In this document: positions 27,696-36,848 of the stretch, in pieces
Position numbering within the stretch: the first letter of the stretch is position 1
Layout: each line of letters opens with the position of its first letter
Origin: Streptomyces sp. JJ36
Lineage (GTDB): Bacteria > Actinomycetota > Actinomycetes > Streptomycetales > Streptomycetaceae
Direction of reading: 5' to 3'
DNA length: 64,000 nucleotides
NCBI RefSeq assembly: GCF_021696945.1
Contig: NZ_JACYHE010000003.1
Coordinates: forward strand, 100,710-164,709
Position numbers and translations under genes: made by a program
The notes under the pieces: model-generated
Told to the model about the DNA's origin: nothing
Database searches by the model: none
What the model saw: only the letters and a program-made list of their open reading frames with translations

Positions 27696-28877
27696 ATGAA
27701 GGCTGTCACGTGGCAGGGCAAGCGCGACGTGCGCGTCGAGGAGGTTCCCGACCCCGAACTCAGGGAGCCCACCGACGCGATCGTACGGATCACCTCCTCC
27801 GGCCTGTGCGGCTCCGACCTGCACCTCTACGAGGTCATGGGCCCGGTGATGACGCCCGGTGACATCCTCGGGCACGAGCCCCTGGGCATCGTCGAGGAGA
27901 CCGGCAGCGAGGTCACCGGCATCAAGCCCGGGGACCGGGTCGTGGTGCCCTTCCAGATCTCCTGCGGCTCCTGCTTCATGTGCGAGCAGGGACTCCAGAC
28001 GCAGTGCGAGACCACCCAGGTCCGCGAGCACGGCACCGGAGCCGCCCTGTTCGGCTACACCAAGCTCTACGGCGCCGTCCCCGGCGCCCAGGCCGAGTAC
28101 CTCCGCGTCCCCCAGGCCCACTACGGTCCCACCCAGGTGCCACACGGCCCGCCCGACGACCGGTACCTCTTCCTCTCCGACGTACTGCCCACCGCCTGGC
28201 AGGCCGTCGGGTACGCCGCCCCGCCGAAGAACGGCACGCTCGCCGTGCTGGGCCTCGGCCCGATCGGGGACATGGCCTGCCGGATCGCCCTCTACCAGGG
28301 CGTCGAGCGGGTGATCGGCCTGGACCTCGTCCCGGAGCGGCTGGAACGCGTACGGGCCCGCGGCGCGGAGGTGCTGGACGTCACCCAGCACGACGACCTG
28401 GGTCAGGCGGTGCGGGACCTGACCTCGGGCCGCGGCGCGGACGCGGTGATCGACGCCGTCGGCATGGAGGCGCACGGCAGCCCCGGCGGCAAGCTGATGC
28501 AGACCATCGGCGGGCTGCTCCCCGGGCGGCTGGCCGAGAAGGCCCTCGCCAAGACCGGCGTCGACCGGCTGTCCGCGCTCTACCACGCCATCGACATGGT
28601 GCGCCGCGGCGGCACCGTCTCCCTCTCCGGCGTGTACGGCGGCGCGATGGACCCGATGCCGATGCTCACCCTCTTCGACAAGCAGATCCAGCTCCGGATG
28701 GGCCAGGCCAACGTCAAGCGCTGGTACCCGCACCTGATGCCGCTCCTCACCGAGCAGGACGTGCTGGGCGTCGACGAGTTCGCCACCCACCACATGCCGC
28801 TGGCCGAGGCACCCCAGGCGTACGAGAAGTTCCAGACCAAGTCCGACGGCGCGGTAAAGATCGTGCTGCAGCCGTGA
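27696..28877 (+). CDS. Zinc-dependent alcohol/formaldehyde dehydrogenase-like protein (MDR family)
   Basis: A protein of 393 residues from ATG 27696 after GGAAAGG. Catalytic zinc ligands are visible in SSGLCGSDLHLYE and ILGHEPLG. The four-Cys structural zinc loop is SCGSCFMCEQGLQTQCE. The NAD-binding motif is LAVLGLGPIGDMA. The long form with HGSPGGKL and the C-terminal SDGAVKIVLQP resembles glutathione-independent formaldehyde dehydrogenases. It lies 31 nt before the formate dehydrogenase genes, which would suit formaldehyde-to-formate oxidation. Substrate is inferred. Confidence 0.82.
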   Translation: MKAVTWQGKRDVRVEEVPDPELREPTDAIVRITSSGLCGSDLHLYEVMGPVMTPGDILGHEPLGIVEETGSEVTGIKPGDRVVVPFQISCGSCFMCEQGLQTQCETTQVREHGTGAALFGYTKLYGAVPGAQAEYLRVPQAHYGPTQVPHGPPDDRYLFLSDVLPTAWQAVGYAAPPKNGTLAVLGLGPIGDMACRIALYQGVERVIGLDLVPERLERVRARGAEVLDVTQHDDLGQAVRDLTSGRGADAVIDAVGMEAHGSPGGKLMQTIGGLLPGRLAEKALAKTGVDRLSALYHAIDMVRRGGTVSLSGVYGGAMDPMPMLTLFDKQIQLRMGQANVKRWYPHLMPLLTEQDVLGVDEFATHHMPLAEAPQAYEKFQTKSDGAVKIVLQP

Positions 28878-28908
28878 GCCCCCGTCACCCCACCCCGGGA
28901 GAGCGCGC

Positions 28909-29895
28909 ATGACCGACGGCACCGCCGCCCCGCCGCGGATGGGCTTCTTCACCGACACCTCGATCTGCATCGGCTGCAAGGCCTGCGAGGTGGCGTGCAA
29001 GGAGTGGAACGCCATCCCCGAGGACGGTCTCGAGTTCACCGGCATGTCCTACGACAACAGCAAGGGTCTGGGCGCCGACACCTGGCGGCACGTGGCCTTC
29101 ATCGAGCAGCGCAAGCCGCTGGGCGGACAGGAACCCGGCGTCGACCACAGCGGAGTGGACGTCTTCGCCGCCGCCGGGCAGCTCGGCGTCCCCGGGGCGG
29201 CCCCCGGTGCGCCCGCTGCCGGCACCCCCGGAGGAGGCCCCGGCGGCGCCACCGTCCCGGACCCGGCCGCGGCGCCCGCCGGCGCGCCCGCGGGCGAGGT
29301 GTCGCCCCTGGAGCCCGACGGGCGCACCGAACTGCGCTGGCTGATGTCCTCCGACGTGTGCAAGCACTGCACCCACGCGGCCTGCCTGGACGTCTGCCCG
29401 ACGGGCTCGCTGTTCCGCACCGAGTTCGGGACCGTGGTGGTCCAGGAGGACATCTGCAACGGCTGCGGCTACTGCATCCCCGCCTGCCCCTACGGCGTCA
29501 TCGACCAGCGCAAGGACGACGGCCGCGCCTGGAAGTGCACCCTGTGCTACGACCGGCTGGGCGCCGGGCAGGAACCCGCCTGCGCCAAGGCCTGCCCCAC
29601 CGACTCGATCCAGTTCGGACCGCTGGACGAACTGCGCGACCGCGCACAGCACCGGGTGGAACAGCTCCACGCCGCGGGCGTCACGGACGCCCGGCTGTAC
29701 GGCGCCGACCCGGACGACGGCGTCGGCGGCGACGGCGCCTTCTTCCTGCTGCTCGACGAGCCCGAGGTGTACGGGCTGCCACCCGACCCCGTGGTCACCA
29801 CCCGGGACCTGCCCGCGATGTGGCGGCACGCCGCGGCGGCCGCCGCGACCCTGGCCGCCTCGGTGGCCGTCTGCTTCCTGAGGAGGAGCCGGTGA
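28909..29895 (+). CDS. fdhB: Formate dehydrogenase iron-sulfur subunit (four 4Fe-4S clusters)
   Basis: A protein of 328 residues. Sixteen cysteines form four ferredoxin sets: CIGCKACEVAC (20-30), CKHCTHAACLDVC, CNGCGYCIPAC and CTLCYDRLGAGQEPACAKAC. Between the first and second sets is a Gly/Ala/Pro-rich insertion of about 60 residues. A hydrophobic C-terminal segment (AAAAAATLAASVAVCFL) followed by RRSR could anchor it in the membrane. It overlaps the NrfD-like gene (GTGA) and passes electrons from the Mo/W subunit to the membrane. Confidence 0.92.
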   Translation: MTDGTAAPPRMGFFTDTSICIGCKACEVACKEWNAIPEDGLEFTGMSYDNSKGLGADTWRHVAFIEQRKPLGGQEPGVDHSGVDVFAAAGQLGVPGAAPGAPAAGTPGGGPGGATVPDPAAAPAGAPAGEVSPLEPDGRTELRWLMSSDVCKHCTHAACLDVCPTGSLFRTEFGTVVVQEDICNGCGYCIPACPYGVIDQRKDDGRAWKCTLCYDRLGAGQEPACAKACPTDSIQFGPLDELRDRAQHRVEQLHAAGVTDARLYGADPDDGVGGDGAFFLLLDEPEVYGLPPDPVVTTRDLPAMWRHAAAAAATLAASVAVCFLRRSR

Positions 29896-31262
29896 GCGAG
29901 TCCGACGTCACCCCCGACGGAGTCCGCGGCCGGCGGCCGGACCGCGAGGCCGTCACCGGCGTCGCAGCCGGCCGCAGCCGCCGCCGGAGGCGGCGCGGCG
30001 AGCAGCCGGTGGTGCCGGAGGCGGAATTCTCGTCGTACTCGTCCTACTACGGACTGCCCGTCCTCAACCCGCCCGTCTGGAAGCCCCTCGACATCGCGGG
30101 CTATCTCTTCCTCGGCGGCCTGGCGGGCGCCTCCTCGGTGCTCGCCGCCGGAGCCGCCGCCACCGGCCGGCCCGCGCTGGCCCGTACCGCCCGGACGGGG
30201 GCGGCCGGTGCGGTGTCGCTCTCGCTGGCCGCGCTCGTCCACGACCTGGGCCGCCCGGCCCGCTTCCTGCACATGCTGCGGGTCGCCAAGGTCACCTCGC
30301 CCATGAGCGTGGGGTCCTGGCTGCTCGCGGGGTACGGGCCGCTGGCCGGCGCGGCGGCGCTCAGCGACTGGACCGGGCGGGCGCGACCGGCGGGGGCCGC
30401 CGCGACCGCGGGCGCGGCCGTGCTGGGCCCCGCCGTGGCGGCGTACACGGCCGTGCTCCTCTCCGACACCGCCGTGCCCTCCTGGCACGAGGGCCACCGC
30501 GAACTGCCCTTCGTCTTCACCGGCTCGGGCGCCTCCGCGGCCGCCGGGCTCGGGCTGCTGGCCACACCCACCGGGCAGGCCGGGCCCGCCCGGCGGCTGG
30601 CGCTGCTCGGCGGGGCCCTGGAGCTCGGAGCCACCCGGCTGATGCGGCACCGGATGGGCCTGGCCGCCGAGCCCTACGCACAGGGCCGGGCCGGCCGGCT
30701 GATGCGCGCCGCCGAGGCACTGACCACCACGGGTGCGCTGCTCGCCGGGGCCGCGGGGGTGGCGGCCGCGTCCGGCCGGGGCACGGGTGGCGTCCGTGCG
30801 GCCGGGGTGGCCCGTGCCGTCCGTGCCGCCGGGGTCCCGCGCACCGTCCGTGCCCTCGGCGCCGCCCGGGGCGCCCGTACCGGCGGTGGCGGTGTCCCCG
30901 GGGCCCTGCGCACCGCCCGGACGGCCGGGGCCGTCGCGCGGCGCATGGGCGTCCCCGCGGCCGTGCGGGCCGCCCGCGCCGCCGGGGCCGTCCCAAGCAC
31001 CCGTGGCACCGGCCTCGCCCGGGCCGCCCGCCCGCTGGCGGCCGCCGCGGGCACGGCCCTGCTGGCCGGTTCGGCGGCACTGCGGTTCGGCGTCTTCCAC
31101 GCCGGGGTGGCCTCCGCCGAGGACCCCCGGTACACCGTCGTACCGCAGCGCGAACGCCTGCGCGCCGCGGAACGAGCCGAACAGCCGGAACGAGCCGAAC
31201 AGCCGGAACGGGCGGAGCCGCCGGGGGAGGCCGAGCAGCCGGGACAGGTGGGAGAGGCCTGA
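29892..31262 (+). CDS. NrfD-family membrane subunit of the formate dehydrogenase complex
   Basis: A protein of 456 residues with a GTG start overlapping fdhB. The NrfD pattern is visible: PVWKPLDIAGYLFLGGLAGASS, then several membrane helices with HDLGRPARFLHMLRVAK and PMSVGSWLL, the quinone-side signature of the family. Between the penultimate and last helices (about residues 296-375) is an Ala/Arg/Gly/Val-rich repeat-like insertion, and the tail repeats AEQPER. It should take electrons from FdhB to the quinone pool. Confidence 0.87.
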   Translation: MSESDVTPDGVRGRRPDREAVTGVAAGRSRRRRRRGEQPVVPEAEFSSYSSYYGLPVLNPPVWKPLDIAGYLFLGGLAGASSVLAAGAAATGRPALARTARTGAAGAVSLSLAALVHDLGRPARFLHMLRVAKVTSPMSVGSWLLAGYGPLAGAAALSDWTGRARPAGAAATAGAAVLGPAVAAYTAVLLSDTAVPSWHEGHRELPFVFTGSGASAAAGLGLLATPTGQAGPARRLALLGGALELGATRLMRHRMGLAAEPYAQGRAGRLMRAAEALTTTGALLAGAAGVAAASGRGTGGVRAAGVARAVRAAGVPRTVRALGAARGARTGGGGVPGALRTARTAGAVARRMGVPAAVRAARAAGAVPSTRGTGLARAARPLAAAAGTALLAGSAALRFGVFHAGVASAEDPRYTVVPQRERLRAAERAEQPERAEQPERAEPPGEAEQPGQVGEA

Positions 31263-31266
31263 GCAG

Positions 31267-31293
31267 CCGGGACGCGCCGGGCCGGCGTCCCGG
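31267..31293. terminator. Hairpin between the NrfD-like and catalytic fdh genes
   Basis: CCGGGACGC (31267-31275) pairs with GCGTCCCGG (31285-31293) around a 9-nt loop, just after the stop. In the 195-bp gap before the selenoprotein gene it could weaken read-through or protect the upstream message. Confidence 0.5.
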
Positions 31294-31457
31294 GCTCCGT
31301 GGCCGGAACGCGGGAGCGGGCCCGGCAGGCGGCCGGAAGGCCGCACGGAGCGGGCCGCCCGGCGGCGCACCGGTGCAGCCGGGCGGAGGGTTTCCCCGGG
31401 CGTGCCCGGGGTACTCCGGGCGGCCGGACGGAACCAGCGGCACCGGAGGGCGACTCC

Positions 31458-34400
31458 ATGGGCGTACGGCAGTGGATCGAATCCTGGCCGGTCTACCGGC
31501 AGCTCCGCGGCGACGACCCCACGGGCCGCGGCGCCGCCGCCAAGAGCCGGGGCAGTGAGGAGCTCGCCCCGCGGGTGGCCACCGCCGACCGGGTGGTCAA
31601 GTCGGTCTGCCCGTACTGCGCGGTCGGCTGCGGCCAGAACGTCTACGTCGAGGACGGCGAGGTCACCCAGATCGAGGGCGACCCCGACTCCCCGGTCTCC
31701 CGCGGCAGGCTGTGCCCCAAGGGCTCGGCGAGCCTCCAGCTCACCACCGGCTCCGCGCGTGAGCACCGGGTCCTGTACCGGCGTCCGTACGCCACGGAGT
31801 GGGAGCCGCTGGACCTGGACACGGCGATGGACATGATCGCCGACCGGGTGATCGAGGCACGCGAGGCCGGCTGGCAGTGGGAGGCGGACGGCGTCCGCAC
31901 CCGGCGCACCCTCGGGGTGGCCAGCCTGGGCGGTGCGACCCTGGACAACGAGGAGAACTACCTGATCAAGAAGCTGTTCACCGCCCTGGGCGCGGTGCAG
32001 ATCGAGAATCAGGCCCGTATTTGACACTCCTCCACGGTTCCCGGTCTGGGGACCTCGTTCGGCCGCGGCGGCGCGACCACCTTCCAGCAGGACCTGCAGA
32101 ACGCGGACTGCATCGTCATCCAGGGCTCCAACATGGCCGAGTGCCATCCCGTCGGGTTCCAGTGGGTGATGGAGGCCAAGGCGCGCGGGGCCACGGTGGT
32201 CCATGTCGACCCGCGGTTCACCCGCACCAGTGCGCTCGCCGACGTGCACGTCCCGCTGCGCGCGGGCACCGACATCGCCTTCCTCGGCGGGCTCATCAAC
32301 CATGTGCTGAGCACCGGGTCGTACTTCCGCGAGTACGTGGCCGCGTACACCAACGGGCCGGTGATCCTGAACGAGGACTTCCGGGACACCGAGGACCTGG
32401 ACGGGGTGTTCTCCGGCCTCTCCGAGGACGGCCGCAACTACGACACCGGCACCTGGCAGTACGCGGGCATGAACGTGCAGGCGGCCTCCGGCAAGCGGGA
32501 CCTCCAGTACGAACAGCGCACCCGCGGCGGCCGGTCCCTCGCCGAGGCCGGGCGCGGCGAGGCCAGCGGCTCCGGCGGCGCCCCGCTCACCGGCGGCGAG
32601 CCGGAGCGGGACGAGACGATGACGGACCCGCGCTGCGTCTTCCAGGTGCTCAAGCGGCACTACGCCCGCTACACCCCGGAGCTGGTGGAGCGGATCTGCG
32701 GCGTCCCGCAGGAGCAGTTCCGCACCGTGGCCGACGCGCTGGTGCGGAACTCCGGCCGGGACCGCACCTCCGCCTTCGCCTACGCGGTCGGCTGGACCCA
32801 GCACACCGTCGGCGTGCAGTACATCCGTGCCGCCTCGGTCCTGCAGAGCCTGCTGGGCAACATCGGGCGCCCCGGCGGCGGCATCCTCGCCCTGCGCGGC
32901 CACGCCTCCATCCAGGGCTCCACCGACATCCCCACCCTGTTCAACCTGCTGCCCGGCTACATCCCGATGCCGCACGCCCACGAGCAGCAGGGACTGGACG
33001 ACTTCGTGCGGGGCGAGGCCGCGAAGAAGGGCTACTGGGGCAACATGCGCGCCTACCTGGCGAGCCTGCTCAAGGCCTGGTGGGGCGAGGCGGCGACGCC
33101 GGAGAACGAGTTCTGCTTCGACTACCTGCCCCGCCTCACCGGCTCGCACAGCACCTACGAGACGGTCACCGCCCAGCTCGACGGGGTGTGCAAGGGCTAC
33201 TTCCTGATGGGGGAGAACCCGGCCGTCGGCTCCGCCAACGCCAAGCTGCAGCGCCTCGGCATGGCGGCCCTCGACTGGCTGGTGGTCCGGGACTTCTCGC
33301 TGATCGAGAGCGCCACCTGGTGGAAGGACGGGCCGGAGATCGCCAGCGGTGAGCTGGCGACCGAGGACATCGGCACCGAGGTGTTCTTCCTGCCCGCCGC
33401 CGCGCACACCGAGAAGGACGGCACCTTCACCAACACCCAGCGGATGCTCCAGTGGCACCACGAGGCGGTGCCGCCGCAGGGCGACGCCCGCAGCGACCTG
33501 TGGTTCCTGTACCACCTCGGGCTCCGTATCCGGGAGAAGCTGGCCGGCAGCACCGACGCGCGGGACCGCCCCGTGCTCGACCTGACCTGGGACTACCCGG
33601 TGAAGGGCGAGCGCGCCGAGCCCGACGCGGAGGCGGTGCTCGCCGAGATCAACGGGTACGACGCCCAGGGCGGCCCGCTCTCCTCGTACGAGCAGCTCGC
33701 GGACGACGGCTCGACCTCCTGCGGCTGCTGGATCTACTGCGGCGTGTACGCGGAGGGGGTGAACCAGGCGGCGCGCCGGAAGCCGGGGGAGCAGCAGCAC
33801 TGGGTCGCCCCGGAGTGGGGCTGGGCCTGGCCGGCCAACCGCCGCGTGCTCTACAACCGCGCCTCCGCGGACCCCGACGGCCGCCCGTGGAGCCCGCGCA
33901 AGGCCCTGGTGTGGTGGGACCCGGAGCAGGAACGCTGGACCGGGCACGACGTGCCCGACTTCCCGCCGAAGCGGCCGCCGCACCACCGGCCCCCGGAGGG
34001 CGCCGAGGCCGCCGAGGCGCTGGGCGGCTCCGACCCGTTCATCATGCAGGCGGACGGCAAGGCCTGGCTCTACGTGCCCGCCGGGCTCACCGACGGGCCG
34101 CTGCCCACCCACTACGAGCCGCAGGACTCGCCGTTCCGCAACCTGCTGTACGACCGGCAGCGGAACCCGGTGCGGCACCTCCCCGCACCGCACCCGGACA
34201 ACCGCTACCATCCCTCGCCCGGCGACCCCGGCGCGGACGTCTTCCCGTTCGTGGTGACCACCTACCGGCTGACCGAACATCACACCGCGGGTGGCATGTC
34301 CCGCTGGCAGCCCTATCTGGCCGAGCTCCAGCCCGAGTTCTTCTGCGAGGTCTCCCCGGAGCTGGCGGCCGACCGCGGGCTCCGGCACGGCGGGTGGGCC

Positions 34401-34718
34401 ACCGTGGTCAGCGCCCGCGGCGTGGTGGAGGCCCGGGTGCTCGTCACCGACCGCATGGCGCCGCTGACCGTGGACGGCCGCCGGGTGCACCAGGTCGGCC
34501 TGCCCTACCACTGGGGGCCCAACGGCTACAGCACCGGAGACGCCGCCAACGAACTGCTGCACCTCTCGCTGGACCCGAACACGCACATCCAGGAGGCGAA
34601 GGCGCTCACCTGCGACATCCGCCCGGGGCGGCGCCCGCGCGGCGCCGCCGCCACCGAGCTGCTCCGGGCGTACCGGCGCCGCGCCGGCATCGACGAGACG
34701 ACCGGGACGGAGCCGTAG
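31458..34718 (+). CDS. fdhA: Formate dehydrogenase catalytic subunit, selenocysteine-containing (UGA at 32022-32024)
   Basis: A protein of 1086 residues, read through the UGA as Sec189. Translation continues in the same frame with HSSTVPGLGTSFGRGGATT, the standard active-site context of FdnG/FdhG. A 4Fe-4S site near the N-terminus uses Cys51, Cys54, Cys58 and Cys86 (CPYCAVGC). The middle binds two molybdopterin guanine dinucleotides and the C-terminus has the domain ending near THIQEAKALTCDI. No Tat signal is seen, so it should face the cytoplasm. The start ATG 31458 follows CGGAGGG. It oxidises formate to CO2 with FdhB and the NrfD-like subunit. Metal (Mo or W) cannot be told. Without Sec insertion only a 188-residue fragment would form. 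Confidence 0.96.
32022..32054 (+). promoter_or_regulatory. Selenocysteine codon and bacterial SECIS hairpin
   Basis: UGA at 32022-32024 is followed after 11 nt by GGTTCCC (32036-32042), loop GGTCT (32043-32047) and GGGGACC (32048-32054). The apical GGUCU, the unpaired or wobble U in the stem and the 11-nt spacing match the Escherichia coli fdhF element known to bind SelB. It lies within the coding region, as in all bacterial SECIS. Confidence 0.93.
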
Positions 34719-34804
34719 CCGGGCGGGGACCCGGCCGCGGCCCCCGTGGGCCGGCTACAGGGGCCACGACACCGAGGGGCACAAGGTCATCGAGCCGGGA
34801 GAGC

Positions 34805-34900
34805 GTGAACGGCCCGACCACCGGCGACCAGGGCGGCACCTCGCGCCTGGACGGCAACGGCTACGACGCCACCGCCCCGCGCAGCGCCGAGCGCCTCTGA
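34805..34900 (+). CDS. Possible 31-residue small protein after fdhA
   Basis: GTG at 34805 has GGGAGAG just upstream and the frame runs to TGA at 34900. It encodes a hydrophilic Gly/Asp/Thr-rich peptide. I do not recognise it. It may be a decayed end of a gene or a true small protein. Evidence is limited to the ribosome site and codon pattern. Confidence 0.25.
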   Translation: MNGPTTGDQGGTSRLDGNGYDATAPRSAERL

Positions 34901-34949
34901 CGCCGCCCCGCCGCCGCGGGCCTCCCCGGGCGCCGGGGACGCCCCCTGT

Positions 34950-34998
34950 CCGGACGTGCCGGGTGCCCCGGGGGGCTGCGCCCGGACGTGCCGGGTGC
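34950..34998. repeat. 17-bp direct repeat between fdhA and selD
   Basis: CCGGACGTGCCGGGTGC occurs at 34950-34966 and 34982-34998, in the gap between the convergent genes. No function is evident. The arms contain GC-rich palindromic parts and could contribute to termination. Confidence 0.5.
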
Positions 34999-35037
34999 GG
35001 GCCGCGGCGGCCCCGGTGCGCGGCTCACCCCGGGGGC

Positions 35038-36165
35038 TCAGCGCACCACCACGGTGTGCTCGCCCGCCGGGACGAGCTCGCCGATCACCGGCGCGCCCGG
35101 CACCTCCCCAGCCACCAGCAGCCCGCCGGAGGTCTGCGCGTCCGCCAGCAGCAGCCGGGTCTCCTCGTCCGCGGTGCCGAAGTCCGCGTGGGGGGCGACC
35201 CACTCCAGGTTGCGCCGGGTGCCGCCCGGCACATGACCGGCCCGCAGCGCCTCCCGCGCCCCGTCCAGATACGGCACGGCAGCCGCCTCCACCACGGCCG
35301 TCACCCCGGACGCACGGGCCAGCTTGTGCAGATGCCCGAGCAGACCAAAGCCGGTGACGTCGGTCGCACACACCGCCCCCGCGGCGAGCGCGGCGGCCGA
35401 CGCCTCCCGGTTGAGCCGCACCATGGTGGCCACCGCCTCCGGGAACACCTCGCCGGTGGCCTTGTGACGGTTGTTCAGCACGCCCAGTCCCAGCGGCTTG
35501 GTGAGGGAGAGCGGCACGCCGGGCACGCCGGTGTCGTTCCGCAGCAGCCGCGCCGGGTCGGCGACGCCGGTCACCGCCATGCCGTACTTGGGCTCCGGAT
35601 CGTCCACGCTGTGGCCGCCCCCGGTGTGGCAGCCCGCCTCCGCGGCCACGTCCAGCCCGCCGCGCAGCACCTCCCGGGCCAGCGCGAAGGGCAGCCGGTC
35701 CCGCGGCCAGGCCAGCAGGTTTACGGCCACCAGCGGCCGGCCGCCCATGGCGTAGACGTCGGAGAGCGCGTTGGCGGCGGCGATCCGGCCCCAGTCGTAC
35801 GGGTCGTCGACGACCGGGGTGAAGAAGTCCGCCGTCGTCACGACCGCCAGCCCGGCGTACGGGTCGTCCGCCCCCCTGTCCGGCAGCCGTACGACCGCAG
35901 CGTCGTCGCCGGTGTCCAGGCCCACCACCAGCTCCGCCGCGCCGGCACCGGCCGGGCCCCGCCCGGTCAGCCCGGCGACGGCCTCCTCCAGCTCACCCGG
36001 CGGGATCTTGCAGGCGCAGCCGCCCCCGTGCGCGTACCGGGTCAGCCGCACCCGTCCGCCCCCGGGGTGCCCGTCCCCGGTGCCGGTGCCCGTCGTCCCG
36101 GGGCCGTCGGGCCCGGGATACCCGGCAGCCGGTGTCCCGGCGGCCGCACCCTCCGTCGTGCTCAT
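35038..36165 (-). CDS. selD: Selenophosphate synthetase SelD
   Basis: A protein of 375 residues from ATG 36165 after AGGAGG. The N-terminal 40 residues are Gly/Pro/Thr-rich. The catalytic motif follows as GGGCACKIPP with Cys50 and Lys53; Cys is used in place of the Sec found in some SelD. Further motifs are TADFFTPVVDDPYDWGRIAAANALSDVYAMGG in two adjoining blocks, TGFGLLGHLHKLA and AQTSGGLLVA. It makes selenophosphate from selenide and ATP for SelA. It is convergent with fdhA and divergent from selC. Confidence 0.95.
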   Translation of the reverse strand: MSTTEGAAAGTPAAGYPGPDGPGTTGTGTGDGHPGGGRVRLTRYAHGGGCACKIPPGELEEAVAGLTGRGPAGAGAAELVVGLDTGDDAAVVRLPDRGADDPYAGLAVVTTADFFTPVVDDPYDWGRIAAANALSDVYAMGGRPLVAVNLLAWPRDRLPFALAREVLRGGLDVAAEAGCHTGGGHSVDDPEPKYGMAVTGVADPARLLRNDTGVPGVPLSLTKPLGLGVLNNRHKATGEVFPEAVATMVRLNREASAAALAAGAVCATDVTGFGLLGHLHKLARASGVTAVVEAAAVPYLDGAREALRAGHVPGGTRRNLEWVAPHADFGTADEETRLLLADAQTSGGLLVAGEVPGAPVIGELVPAGEHTVVVR

Positions 36166-36317
36166 CGCGCCTCCTGCGCCTCGGCGTGGTCCCTCCGGGC
36201 GTACCACCATTCCGTCCCCGCCATGTCCGCCGCGCGCCCGGCCGCCCGACCGGCGGCACCCGCGAGCGAGGGCACACCGGGGCGCGTGTGCACCGGAATG
36301 CCGTCCCCCGTTCCGGG

Positions 36318-36323
36318 TACGGT
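36318..36323 (+). promoter_or_regulatory. Possible -10 element of selC
   Basis: TACGGT ends 12 nt before the mature 5' end of the tRNA. No good -35 is seen at 16-18 bp spacing, so this is tentative. Confidence 0.3.
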
Positions 36324-36335
36324 GAGGCGTGGCGG

Positions 36336-36431
36336 GGAGGCGTAAGGGTGCCTGGTGGCCCTCCCGGTCTTCAAAACCGAGGTGTCCGAGCAGCTCGGAC
36401 AGGCGGGTTCGATTCCCGTCCGCCTCCGCCA
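36336..36431 (+). tRNA. selC: Selenocysteine tRNA (anticodon TCA)
   Basis: A 96-nt tRNA with encoded CCA (36429-36431) and discriminator G36428. Anticodon TCA is at 36371-36373 in loop CTTCAAA. Stems: acceptor GGAGGCG (36336-36342) with CGCCTCC (36421-36427); T-arm GGCGGG with CCCGTC around TTCGATT; an 8-bp extra arm TGTCCGAG/CTCGGACA (36383-36401) with loop CAG. The 13-bp acceptor-plus-T stack typical of tRNA-Sec is achieved here as seven plus six pairs, with T36343 left over. One C-A mismatch is seen at the base of the anticodon stem. Confidence 0.97.
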
Positions 36432-36642
36432 CCCCGCCTGCGCCTCAGTCAGTGCTCTCGGAGCATGCGGCCGGGCAGGGGTACTTCGTCCCAGGGCCGG
36501 GAGAAGAAGAGACGCCGGACACCCGTGGGCGAACCCGCCACGGAGCCGCCGGCACGGTGTGCCAGGGCTACGCGGAAACCGACGGGTGGCTGCCTGACGC
36601 CGGAACCGGTCGAGGAACCCGGCGACCTCCCGAGGCCCTTCG

Positions 36643-36756
36643 TTGTACGGCCGCGTCCCTTCGTCGTACGGCGGCGTCCCCGCCTGGACGATCTGCTTCG
36701 CCCTCGTGGTGGGTGCCGCCGTCGCCGTGCTCGCGTACACGGCTGCCGTACGCTGA
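36643..36756 (+). CDS. Possible 37-residue single-pass membrane peptide
   Basis: The frame from TTG 36643 to TGA 36756 encodes a short polar start with two Y-G-R/G-V-P units. It then has a clear hydrophobic helix (ICFALVVGAAVAVLAYTAA). A 21-22-nt tandem duplication, CCCTTCGTyGTACGG, creates the two units. It lies in the 417-nt gap between selC and the VOC gene, which otherwise shows no gene. Start choice is uncertain. Confidence 0.35.
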   Translation: MYGRVPSSYGGVPAWTICFALVVGAAVAVLAYTAAVR

Positions 36757-36848
36757 CCGGGCTTCCCGGGGCGGGAGTCGCGCACGGCGGGTGTGCGCCG
36801 GTGTCCGGGAAGGCCCAGGCACGCTGTCGTTCCTGCAAGGAGTCACCG

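Noticed and set aside
32022..32024. Reading the UGA in fdhA as a nonsense mutation or two separate genes
   Set aside because: The frame continues with the exact active-site sequence, a SECIS hairpin follows, and all decoding genes are nearby.
34737..34900. A longer protein in the GYRGHDTEGHK frame after fdhA
   Set aside because: No start codon or ribosome site fits it, and the end turns Arg/Pro-rich as in noncoding frames.
35038..36165. Selenocysteine in SelD
   Set aside because: The active position is a normal Cys codon (GGGCACK).
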